In this document: positions 1 to 5,867 of the stretch, one piece after another
Position numbering within the stretch: position 1 is the first letter of the stretch
Layout of the letters: every line of letters starts with the position of its first letter
DNA from: an uncultured Gammaproteobacteria bacterium
GTDB taxonomy: Bacteria; Pseudomonadota; Gammaproteobacteria; CAIUAS01
Length of the DNA: 6,599 nt
Direction of reading: 5' to 3'
Assembly: GCA_903897205.1 (NCBI GenBank)
Contig: CAIUAS010000053.1
Span: 1 to 6,599 of the forward strand
The notes under the pieces: generated by a model
Seen by the model: the letters and a program-made list of their open reading frames with translations, nothing else
What the model was told of the DNA's origin: nothing
The model's database searches: none
Position numbers and translations under genes: made by a program

Positions 1-326
1 AAAAATAAAACTGGATGCCTGAAGCTTTGCTTATTAGCAGCTGCACTTGGAATATGGTATGCTGCAATAGGGTTAAATAAAAATGGCTTTAATGCCTGCG
101 GCCCATTCGCCCAAGAAAATGCTAACTGTTGCGGAATTTTTTCTAACCGATATTCACCTGGCGCTTGATAATCGCGCATTCCCCACGGCAATTGCTCAAT
201 CGAAGTTAAGGTATCATAAACGATAGCTGAATCTCTTACTTGCGGGCCCACGCAATGATAACCCTGCGCTATTAAAATATTAATTAATGGCTGTAATTTT
301 TCATGTGATAAAAATAAATTTTTCAT
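1..326 (-). CDS. Putative 4Fe-4S (beta) subunit of a cytosolic [NiFe] hydrogenase/sulfhydrogenase, N-terminal part
   Basis: An open minus-strand frame starts at the ATG at 326-324 and runs off the left edge after 108 codons, so only the N-terminus is visible. Residues 20-38 read as a segment with GYHCVGP and RDSAIVYD, followed by LPWGMRDYQAPGEYRL at about 46-61 and AFSWANGPQALKPFLF at about 69-84. This pattern matches the N-terminal domain of the HydB-like iron-sulfur subunits of group 3 (sulfhydrogenase-type) [NiFe] hydrogenases. These pass electrons between the small subunit and a flavin diaphorase subunit. The cluster-binding cysteines would lie in the missing C-terminal part and cannot be checked. 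The gene starts 9 nt after the hypE stop, and its AAAGGT ribosome-binding site overlaps that stop, so it is the next cistron of the hyp operon. The family call rests on recalled motif similarity. The existence of the gene is near certain, the exact subunit type less so. Confidence 0.7.
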   Translation of the reverse strand, partial: MKNLFLSHEKLQPLINILIAQGYHCVGPQVRDSAIVYDTLTSIEQLPWGMRDYQAPGEYRLEKIPQQLAFSWANGPQALKPFLFNPIAAYHIPSAAANKQSFRHPVLF

Positions 327-331
327 GAAGT

Positions 332-337
332 ACCTTT
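332..337 (-). promoter_or_regulatory. Ribosome-binding site of the hydrogenase-subunit gene
   Basis: The minus strand reads AAAGGT five nucleotides upstream of the ATG at 326. The first bases of this site are shared with the hypE TAA stop (338-336). The arrangement suggests that translation of the downstream gene is coupled to hypE, and it fixes the start of that gene. Confidence 0.6.
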
Positions 338-1394
338 AACAAATTCTAGGCAATTGTTCCCCTGCCAACCAATCTACCATACGTTTACCGCCAAAGCTTG
401 TTTGCATTTGCACAAAGCAATTAGCATCGGCAACTACTTCACCGATAAGTGCAGCATGCTTACCCAACGGATGTTTTTGCATAACCGCTAATAATATTTC
501 AGCGTCTGCTGATTTGCAGATCGCTACTAATTTCCCTTCATTAGCCACATATAAGGGATCTAAGCCTAATAATTCACAGGCACCGGCAACCACTTCTCGA
601 ATCGGCAATGTATTTTCTTCAATCATAAAGCCCACTTGCGATTGTTCTGCTATCTCATTTAAAACACTGGCTAAACCACCTCGAGTCGGATCACGCATAC
701 AATGAATATCCGGCACCGCCGCAATCATTGTTGCAACTAACTCATGCAAAGCCGCAGTATCCGACTCCACTGGCGCAAAAAAACTTAAATTCTCTCGCTT
801 AGACATCACCGCCACGCCATGATCACCCAGATAACCGCTAATAATAACTTTATCGCCAGGCTTAGCGCGATCCGCTGAAATATTAATAGGTTGAGCTAAA
901 ACACCTATACCAGTGGTCGTAATAAAAACACCATCCCCTTTACCTCTCTCAACCACCTTCGTATCACCCGTAATAATTTTCACATTAGCATCTCTCGCAG
1001 CCGCTGCCATTGACTGCACAATTTTTTGTAAATCCATTAACGAAAAACCTTCTTCTAAAATAAAACTAGCCGACAAATAAAGCGGTTTTGCGCCACTCAT
1101 CGCAATATCATTAATAGTGCCATGCACCGCTAAACAACCAATATCACCCCCTGGAAAAAACAACGGCGAAATAACATAACTATCCGTCGTCATCACCATA
1201 CGACCCTGTTCCGTATTAAAACAAGCCTGATCATTTTTCTGTGCTAACAATTCATTATCAAACGCACTCAAAAAAACCTGATCAATTAATTGCATCATCG
1301 CCCGCCCACCCGAACCATGACTCAACTCCACACACCCCCGTTTTACATCAACCAACGCCCCACGGCGTTTTATTCCACTCATGTTTTTACTCAT
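336..1394 (-). CDS. hypE: HypE, [NiFe]-hydrogenase cyanide-ligand maturation protein
   Basis: HypE is a cytosolic PurM/AIR-synthetase-like enzyme. It dehydrates the thiocarboxamide that HypF places on its C-terminal cysteine to a thiocyanate, the source of the two CN ligands on the active-site iron. The 352-residue product has the family landmarks: HGSGG at 26-30, TTDSYV at 69-74, PGGDIG at 81-86, TGDTKVV at 142-148, DPTRGG at 235-240, NEGKL at 285-289, and the invariant C-terminal PRIC with acceptor Cys352. It is therefore intact. The N-terminus is about 20 residues longer before HGSGG than in E. coli HypE. Either the ATG at 1394 or an in-frame ATG four codons later could be used; only a weak AAGAG lies upstream of the first. 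A 100-nt spacer separates it from hypD, unusually long for this otherwise compact operon, and holds a dispersed repeat. The next gene starts 9 nt downstream. Confidence 0.97.
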   Translation of the reverse strand: MSKNMSGIKRRGALVDVKRGCVELSHGSGGRAMMQLIDQVFLSAFDNELLAQKNDQACFNTEQGRMVMTTDSYVISPLFFPGGDIGCLAVHGTINDIAMSGAKPLYLSASFILEEGFSLMDLQKIVQSMAAAARDANVKIITGDTKVVERGKGDGVFITTTGIGVLAQPINISADRAKPGDKVIISGYLGDHGVAVMSKRENLSFFAPVESDTAALHELVATMIAAVPDIHCMRDPTRGGLASVLNEIAEQSQVGFMIEENTLPIREVVAGACELLGLDPLYVANEGKLVAICKSADAEILLAVMQKHPLGKHAALIGEVVADANCFVQMQTSFGGKRMVDWLAGEQLPRIC

Positions 1395-1420
1395 CTTTTT
1401 TATGCTCTTGATATTCTTTT

Positions 1421-1466
1421 TATACTAAACTCGTTGAGGTTTTACGTTTTTATTGCGCTTGCTAAC
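1421..1466 (+). repeat. Dispersed intergenic repeat, copy A (hypD-hypE spacer)
   Basis: TATACTAAA at 1421-1429 is followed, two bases later, by a 35-nt core at 1432-1466. The core begins CGTTGAGGTTTT, contains CGTTTTTATTGC and ends GCTAAC. It matches positions 5229-5263 at 32 of 35 bases with no gaps, in the same orientation, and both copies are preceded by TATACTAAA. Copy A lacks 11 nt found between these two parts in copy B. It fills much of the 100-nt gap between hypD and hypE. No open reading frame or strong hairpin explains it, so it could be a degenerate mobile-element end, a REP-like family or a shared regulatory site. Confidence 0.75.
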
Positions 1467-1494
1467 CGGCACTAATATATGACATTGCAATTCT

Positions 1495-2607
1495 TTATTT
1501 TATTCTTCCATAAGCATAATAAGCCGCACAAGCTCCTTCCGACGACACCATACAAGCCCCTAGCGGATTTTCCGGCGTACACGCTTTAGCAAACAATTTA
1601 CAAGCCTGTGGCTTTTTAACACCACGCAAAATAGCACCGCATTCACACGCTTTATGTTCTTGCCCCTGCGACATTTGCAATGGAAACCGATATTCCGCAT
1701 CAAAATCTCTATAGGCTGATTTAATTTGCAAAGCACTATTGGGCATAAATCCCAAACCACGCCATTCAAAGGTGGATCTTAATTCCAACGTTTCCGCCAT
1801 CAGCGCTTGTGATTTAATATTGCCCTGCGGCTTAACCGCACGTGTATATTGATTTTCCACGCCATAACTTTTTTCATTAATTAATTGCACCAACATCAAA
1901 ATCGATTGCAATAAATCTAAAGGTTCAAAACCAGATATCACAACAGGTTTTTGATAACGCTCCGCCACTTTTTTATAAGCATCACTGCCAATAATAATAC
2001 TGACATGAGCAGGCCCAATGAAACCATCAAGCTGTACGGAAGCTTCCGCATTTTCATCCTGCAATAAACATTCCATTGCAACGGGCGTTAATACATGATT
2101 ACAAAACACACTAAAATTATTTAAGCACAATTCTTTTGCTTTTAATAAAGCGACCGCCGTGGGCGGTGTTGTGGTTTCAAAACCAATCGCGAAAAAAATA
2201 ATTTCTTTGCTTAAATTCTTTTGAGCAATAGCGAGCGCATCATTAATTGAGTAAACCATCCGCACATCAGCACCCTTCGCTTTAGCTTTTAGTAAGCTTT
2301 TTTGCTGTGTGCCAGGCACACGCAACATATCGCCATAACTGCACAAAATAACATTAGGTAATTCTGCTAATGCAATCGCTTGATCGATCCGTGCAATCGG
2401 CAATACACAAACAGGACAGCCCGGGCCGTGAATTAAATCGATATTTTTAGGCAATAAATCGGGAATACCGTAACGATGAATCGCATGGGTATGGCCGCCA
2501 CAAAATTCCATCAAGCGATATGGCTGATTATCGTTTACTTCAGCAGCGATTTTATCAGCGATCATTTTTGCCAAATTAGCATCACGAAATGCTTTGATAT
2601 ATTTCAT
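1495..2607 (-). CDS. hypD: HypD, [NiFe]-hydrogenase Fe(CN)2CO assembly scaffold
   Basis: HypD is a cytosolic iron-sulfur protein that works with HypC as the scaffold on which iron receives its CN and CO ligands before transfer to the hydrogenase large subunit. The 370-residue product is full length. It shows the conserved CGGHTH at 36-41, GPGCPVC at 61-67 (the redox-active cysteine pair C64/C67), GFETTTPP at 142-149, and a C-terminal cysteine-rich region with C321, C323, C336, C343, C352 and C360. That region includes the hallmark GACMVSSEGACAAYY at about 350-364 and carries the ligands of the [4Fe-4S] cluster. The start ATG overlaps the hypC stop (ATGA) and has a strong AGGAG site, so translational coupling with hypC is expected. 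This fits the physical HypC-HypD complex. No truncation or missing key residue is seen. Confidence 0.98.
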   Translation of the reverse strand: MKYIKAFRDANLAKMIADKIAAEVNDNQPYRLMEFCGGHTHAIHRYGIPDLLPKNIDLIHGPGCPVCVLPIARIDQAIALAELPNVILCSYGDMLRVPGTQQKSLLKAKAKGADVRMVYSINDALAIAQKNLSKEIIFFAIGFETTTPPTAVALLKAKELCLNNFSVFCNHVLTPVAMECLLQDENAEASVQLDGFIGPAHVSIIIGSDAYKKVAERYQKPVVISGFEPLDLLQSILMLVQLINEKSYGVENQYTRAVKPQGNIKSQALMAETLELRSTFEWRGLGFMPNSALQIKSAYRDFDAEYRFPLQMSQGQEHKACECGAILRGVKKPQACKLFAKACTPENPLGACMVSSEGACAAYYAYGRIK

Positions 2608-2840
2608 TTCGTCTCCTCTTTCGCTGACTGCATTTGCGCAAACAAGGCTAAGGTTTGTTGAGCTTGCACTTCATCTAAGCGCGTTAAAGCATAACCCACG
2701 TGCACAACCACATAATCACCGATACTAATTTCAGTGTCTAATAAAGCCAGCGAAATTTGTTTTTCAACGCCGCCTAAATTAATAATCGCCGTTTCATTTT
2801 CTAACAAAGAAATTATTCGAGCTGGCATTGCAAGACACAT
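2604..2840 (-). CDS. hypC: HypC, [NiFe]-hydrogenase maturation chaperone
   Basis: HypC is a small OB-fold chaperone. It binds HypD and then the hydrogenase large-subunit precursor, carrying the iron unit on the cysteine exposed after removal of the first Met. The 78-residue protein begins MCLAMPARI, the family signature with essential Cys2. It contains the second conserved block GDYVVVHVGYAL at 41-52 (His47), followed by LDE at 55-57 and a charged tail. Its length is normal. The start is fixed by the signature and by an AGAGGG site eight nucleotides upstream. It lies 20 nt after the hypF stop and overlaps hypD by four bases. Only one hypC/hybG-type paralogue is visible in the window. Confidence 0.98.
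   Translation of the reverse strand: MCLAMPARIISLLENETAIINLGGVEKQISLALLDTEISIGDYVVVHVGYALTRLDEVQAQQTLALFAQMQSAKEETK
2612..2619 (-). promoter_or_regulatory. Strong ribosome-binding site of hypD inside hypC
   Basis: The minus strand reads AGAGGAGA, with AGGAG ending five nucleotides before the hypD ATG. The site lies within the last codons of hypC, just ahead of the ATGA stop/start overlap. It is the best Shine-Dalgarno sequence in the operon and supports coupled synthesis of HypC and HypD. Confidence 0.75.
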
Positions 2841-2860
2841 TTAATTAACCCTCTTTATTC

Positions 2861-5092
2861 CTAATTCCTAAAATAATTACCCGCCACCCAAGCCTGGCCT
2901 AAACTGATACCACCGTCATTAACCGGTGCTTGCTGAGGTAATAATGCTTTAATATTTTGGGCGGCCAGTGCTTTAATTAAACATTCGGTTAAAGGTTTAT
3001 TTAAAAAACAGCCGCCGCCCAATAAAACCGTATCAATATTTAATGGCTCGGCAAATCGAATAATCCAATCGGCTAAAGCCGCCGCTAAAGTACCATGAAA
3101 AATATTAGCGCCTTCTACTGGATCACAGGTTAATAAATATTTTAAGGTGGGTAGTAAATTTAATTGATTATTATCAATCAGCCAGCCTTTATTAAATACC
3201 TGAGGTTTAGTCACTAAACTTTCCAATAACATCGCCGCCTGTCCTTCATAGTCTGCCACCTGGCAAACATTTAATAACGCACTAGCCGCATCAAACAATC
3301 GGCCGCAACTACTGGTGGTGGACGTATTAATTTTATTTTTTAACATATTCATTATAAAGGATGCTTCGCTAAATTGGCTAAATTGTTTTGTAATTTGCTC
3401 TGCATGATTTAATTGAAATAAAACACTCGCTGCCATGCGCCAAGGTTGCTGAACCGCTTTATCGCCGCATGGTTGTGCTATTGGCAACAGACTGCCTAAA
3501 CGTTCAAATTGATTATCGTGATAAAGCAATACTTCACCGCCCCATGCACCGCCATCTGTTCCTAAACCAAAACCATCCAACGCCAAACCCAACACTGGTT
3601 TAGTGAGATGATATTCAGCCGCGACCGCCGCGATATGCGCATGATGATGTTGCACCGCTAAAATAGGCTTATTAAATGCTGGCGCTATTTGACTCGAATA
3701 AAAATCAGGATGTAAATCATGCGCCACACACTCTATTTTCACATCTAGAATCTTCAAAAAATGTTTAATCGTTTCATGATAAAATTCAATTGTGGCAACA
3801 TCATCTAAATCACCAATATGTTGTGAGATAAACGCTTCTTTGCCACGTGTAACACAAATCGTATTTTTTAAATAAGCGCCAAGCGCTAGTGTGGCTGGTA
3901 ATTCATGCGCTAATGGTATGGCTAACGGTACAAAACTGCGTGCACGTCGAATAAAAATAGGGGCTTTATTAATTATTCGCATAACTGAATCATCGGTGCG
4001 CATAACAATAGGCCGATTATGTGTCACAATAACATCTGCAATAGCACTTAGCGCTTGTTTAGCTATCTCATCGTCAGTAATTAAAGGCTCGCCGCTAATA
4101 TTGGCGCTGGTTACAATGAATGCCGCTGCCGATTCCTTATTTAATTGATCAAACAGCAAATAATGCAGCGGCGTGTAAGGCAGCATAATACCTAAAATGG
4201 ATAAGCCTGGTGCGACTCCAGACGCTAGTGGGTCGTCTGCTTGTTTATTGACTAGCACAATAGAACGCGTGCTTTGTGATAATAAATTTAATTCTTGCGC
4301 TGAACATGACGCGATTAAATTTGCACTGGCTTTATCGGCAACCATCACCGCAAAAGGTTTTGCTGTGCGCTTTTTTCGCCGTCTTAATTCACTAACCGTA
4401 TTTTCATTATAAGCATCACAAATTAATTGATAACCACCTAGCCCTTTTATTGCTAAAATTTTACCGGTGCGAATATATGCTACTAATTCATCAAGCGAAT
4501 GACTTAACTGCGGGCCACAATGATCACAAGCAATGGGCTGTGCATGAAAGCGGCGATTTAAAGGGGCATAATATTCAGCTGCGCAATCTAAACACATAGT
4601 AAACTCAGCCATACTGGTTTCATGTCGATCATATGGCAGTTGTCGGGTGATAGTAAAACGTGGTCCGCAATACGTACAATTAATAAATGGATAGTGATAA
4701 AAACGGCTAGCTGGATCAAATAATTCAACTAGGCAAGCATCACATACACCACTATCGGGCGCTATTTTAGCGGTGACTTTGCCTCGTTTGCTGGCAAGAA
4801 TGTTGAATTGGTTTTCATTATTTTTAATAGGAACTTCGCTGACTCGAATCGCATCGATTCGTGCTAAAACAGGCAAATCTTTTATTAAAAACGCTTGAAA
4901 TGAATTTGTATTGCAGCCTTGAACTTCAATTAATACGCCTTCACTATCGTTACAAACCCAGCCAGTTAACGCTAAAGCAGCAGCCGCTTTATAAACATGA
5001 GGGCGAAAACCAACGCCCTGCACAAGCCCTTTAATATGGAATTGCAGCCGATTTATCGTATTAGTTTGCTTTGGCGTTTTAATTATTAGCAT
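2861..5092 (-). CDS. hypF: HypF, carbamoyltransferase for hydrogenase CN-ligand synthesis
   Basis: HypF uses carbamoyl phosphate and ATP to transfer a carbamoyl group to the C-terminal cysteine of HypE. At 743 residues it has normal length and all domains in order. An acylphosphatase domain at about 15-105 carries VQGVGFRP at 24-31 (Arg30) and Asn48. Two C4 zinc-finger motifs follow (C117/C120/C139/C142 and C167/C170/C189/C192). A YrdC-like domain spans about 200-390, with KGLGGYQL at 216-223, KRTAKPFAVMV at 241-251 and SANISGEP at 329-336. The C-terminal Kae1-like domain has VQHHHAHIAA at 480-489, LDGFGLGTDGGAWGGE at 505-520, LGGGCFLN at 691-698 and NDGGISLGQA at 725-734. The ATG at 5092 is the only likely start, because an in-frame stop lies seven codons upstream and no other ATG lies between. 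No good Shine-Dalgarno is seen. It is the first gene of the leftward operon. Confidence 0.98.
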   Translation of the reverse strand: MLIIKTPKQTNTINRLQFHIKGLVQGVGFRPHVYKAAAALALTGWVCNDSEGVLIEVQGCNTNSFQAFLIKDLPVLARIDAIRVSEVPIKNNENQFNILASKRGKVTAKIAPDSGVCDACLVELFDPASRFYHYPFINCTYCGPRFTITRQLPYDRHETSMAEFTMCLDCAAEYYAPLNRRFHAQPIACDHCGPQLSHSLDELVAYIRTGKILAIKGLGGYQLICDAYNENTVSELRRRKKRTAKPFAVMVADKASANLIASCSAQELNLLSQSTRSIVLVNKQADDPLASGVAPGLSILGIMLPYTPLHYLLFDQLNKESAAAFIVTSANISGEPLITDDEIAKQALSAIADVIVTHNRPIVMRTDDSVMRIINKAPIFIRRARSFVPLAIPLAHELPATLALGAYLKNTICVTRGKEAFISQHIGDLDDVATIEFYHETIKHFLKILDVKIECVAHDLHPDFYSSQIAPAFNKPILAVQHHHAHIAAVAAEYHLTKPVLGLALDGFGLGTDGGAWGGEVLLYHDNQFERLGSLLPIAQPCGDKAVQQPWRMAASVLFQLNHAEQITKQFSQFSEASFIMNMLKNKINTSTTSSCGRLFDAASALLNVCQVADYEGQAAMLLESLVTKPQVFNKGWLIDNNQLNLLPTLKYLLTCDPVEGANIFHGTLAAALADWIIRFAEPLNIDTVLLGGGCFLNKPLTECLIKALAAQNIKALLPQQAPVNDGGISLGQAWVAGNYFRN

Positions 5093-5136
5093 CCATAAAT
5101 GATCGTCTAGTTATCTTGGTAATAGAAGTATGACAT

Positions 5137-5182
5137 AGTGAAAGTTTCTATAAATTTCTTACATATTTTAAACTACTTCACT
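5137..5182. promoter_or_regulatory. Imperfect inverted repeat upstream of hypF (possible operator or leader hairpin)
   Basis: AGTGAA plus AGTTT (5137-5147) is mirrored by AAACT, a two-base AC bulge and TTCACT (5170-5182), giving 11 complementary positions around a 22-nt AT-rich loop. It overlaps the candidate hypF promoter. It could be a regulator-binding site or a hairpin near the start of the hypF transcript. The AT-rich setting makes chance pairing a real alternative. Confidence 0.35.
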
Positions 5183-5187
5183 GACAA
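5160..5187 (-). promoter_or_regulatory. Candidate sigma-70 promoter of the hypF-C-D-E operon
   Basis: The minus strand has TTGTCA (5187-5182), one mismatch from the -35 consensus. A 16-bp spacer follows, then TATGTA (5165-5160), a poor -10. The site is about 70 nt upstream of the hypF start. No other clear promoter was found in the 232-nt divergent region on this strand. The call is tentative. Confidence 0.25.
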
Positions 5188-5212
5188 GGAAATATAAAAA
5201 TAAATTTATACT
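5182..5212 (+). promoter_or_regulatory. Weak candidate promoter for the Hsp20 gene
   Basis: TATACT (5207-5212) matches the -10 consensus at five of six bases. The nearest -35-like sequence is TGACAA at 5182-5187, with a spacer of 19 bp, which is longer than ideal. The TATACT also belongs to the dispersed repeat. I found no convincing sigma-32 heat-shock promoter in 5093-5324. Confidence 0.2.
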
Positions 5213-5263
5213 AAATATATACCAATTCCGTTGAGGTTTTGCGTTTTTATTGCACTAGCTAAC
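5207..5263 (+). repeat. Dispersed intergenic repeat, copy B (hypF-hsp20 spacer)
   Basis: TATACTAAA (5207-5215) is followed by TATATACCAATTC and then a 35-nt core (5229-5263). The core differs from copy A (1432-1466) at only three positions and has the same orientation. The segment between the two parts is 11 nt longer than in copy A. The copy lies in the leader region of the Hsp20 gene and about 115 nt or more upstream of hypF. The two copies flank hypF-hypC-hypD as direct repeats. Confidence 0.75.
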
Positions 5264-5266
5264 ATC

Positions 5267-5300
5267 GGTGGCTCGGGGTCCTGTCGCTGACGTAGCTACC
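5267..5300 (+). other. Possible stem-loop in the Hsp20 leader
   Basis: GGTGGCT (5267-5273) can pair with AGCTACC (5294-5300) through seven pairs including one G-U, closing a 20-nt loop. It sits just after repeat copy B and 9 nt before the Shine-Dalgarno sequence, which it does not cover. An RNA-thermometer role, known for some small heat-shock genes, is therefore not supported by this pairing alone. Confidence 0.25.
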
Positions 5301-5309
5301 CATCAAACT

Positions 5310-5315
5310 AAGGAG
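5310..5315 (+). promoter_or_regulatory. Ribosome-binding site that fixes the Hsp20 start
   Basis: AAGGAG lies nine nucleotides before the ATG at 5325. A longer open frame could begin at a GTG at 5268, but that start has no ribosome-binding site and would encode 19 residues unlike the family. The ATG is therefore chosen. Confidence 0.85.
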
Positions 5316-5324
5316 CATAAGATA

Positions 5325-5825
5325 ATGGCTAATTTAATTAATTGGAAAAAATCTATCCCTATTGCCAGGGAAGAATCATACCAAAAAAATCCTTTCACTG
5401 CGCTGCAAACCGAACTCGATAGAGCCATGCGTGATTTCTATGGCATATTTGAATCGCCAAGCCTATTTGATCGATTTAAGAATTTAGCAATTAGCCCTTC
5501 TATTGATATTGTAGAAGATAAAAATAGCTTTAAAGTAGAAGCTGAAATGCCTGGGCTAGGCGAAGAAGATATTAAAATTTCCATTAGCGATGGAATGTTA
5601 ACCATTAGTGGAGAAAAAACAGTTTCTAAAAAAGACGAGAAGAAAAATTACCTCTCGCGAGAAATTAATTATGGTTGTTATAAAAGAAGTATTGCACTTC
5701 CTGATAGTGCCGATATCGACAAGGCAAAAGCGACCTTCAAAAAAGGTATGCTATGGGTCGATGTACCTAAAAAAGCGGAAGCAATCAAGCAAAATCGCGA
5801 ATTGAAAGTTGAAAAAGCTACTTAA
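5325..5825 (+). CDS. hsp20: Hsp20/alpha-crystallin family small heat-shock protein
   Basis: This is a 166-residue cytosolic small heat-shock protein, an ATP-independent holdase that forms oligomers and keeps unfolding proteins soluble. The N-terminal arm (about 1-55) has FTALQTELDRAMRDFYG at 24-40, typical of class A bacterial Hsp20. The alpha-crystallin domain spans about 56-150: PSIDIVED at 58-65, AEMPGL at 73-78, LTISGEK at 92-98, and the signature A-x-x-x-x-G-x-L at 136-142 (ATFKKGM), followed by LWVDVPKK. The C-terminal tail has LKV at 160-162, a variant of the I-x-I oligomer-anchoring motif. It is transcribed away from hypF and ends opposite the unknown minus-strand gene, with a hairpin between them. 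Nothing in the sequence links it to hydrogenase maturation beyond proximity. Length and domain order are normal. Confidence 0.96.
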   Translation: MANLINWKKSIPIAREESYQKNPFTALQTELDRAMRDFYGIFESPSLFDRFKNLAISPSIDIVEDKNSFKVEAEMPGLGEEDIKISISDGMLTISGEKTVSKKDEKKNYLSREINYGCYKRSIALPDSADIDKAKATFKKGMLWVDVPKKAEAIKQNRELKVEKAT

Positions 5826-5840
5826 TAAAATAAAAAAATA

Positions 5841-5860
5841 CTCGGCCGCAAACGGCCGAG
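5841..5860. terminator. Rho-independent terminator between convergent genes
   Basis: CTCGGCCG (5841-5848) and CGGCCGAG (5853-5860) form a perfect 8-bp GC-rich stem with a CAAA loop. On the minus strand it is followed by a strong T-rich tract (complement of 5826-5840) and lies 7 nt after the stop of the unknown gene, so it is an excellent terminator for that gene. On the plus strand the tail is only TTTGAGATT, giving weaker termination for hsp20. Confidence 0.9.
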
Positions 5861-5867
5861 TTTGAGA

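Noticed and set aside
3891..4412. Plus-strand open frames opposite hypF
   Set aside because: They lie wholly antisense to strongly conserved hypF coding sequence, have no ribosome-binding sites of note and encode no recognisable protein. They are frame shadows. The same holds for plus-strand frames at 514-705, 1290-1475 and 2476-2661.
1421..5263. CRISPR array or composite transposon from the repeated 35-nt core
   Set aside because: There are only two copies 3.8 kb apart with ordinary hyp genes between them, no transposase, no terminal inverted repeats and no regular spacers.
5229..5304. Sigma-32 heat-shock promoter for hsp20
   Set aside because: GTTGAG (5230-5235) resembles the -35, but no CCCCAT-like -10 lies 13-15 nt downstream. 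CCCATC at 5299-5304 has no matching -35 and is almost at the Shine-Dalgarno.
5268..5324. GTG-initiated N-terminal extension of the Hsp20 protein
   Set aside because: The 19 extra residues do not resemble the family and have no ribosome-binding site. The ATG at 5325 has AAGGAG at good spacing and gives a normal length.
5608..5805. Second open frame inside hsp20
   Set aside because: It overlaps the alpha-crystallin domain in another frame and encodes a lysine-rich sequence with no family resemblance, so it is a shadow of the real gene.
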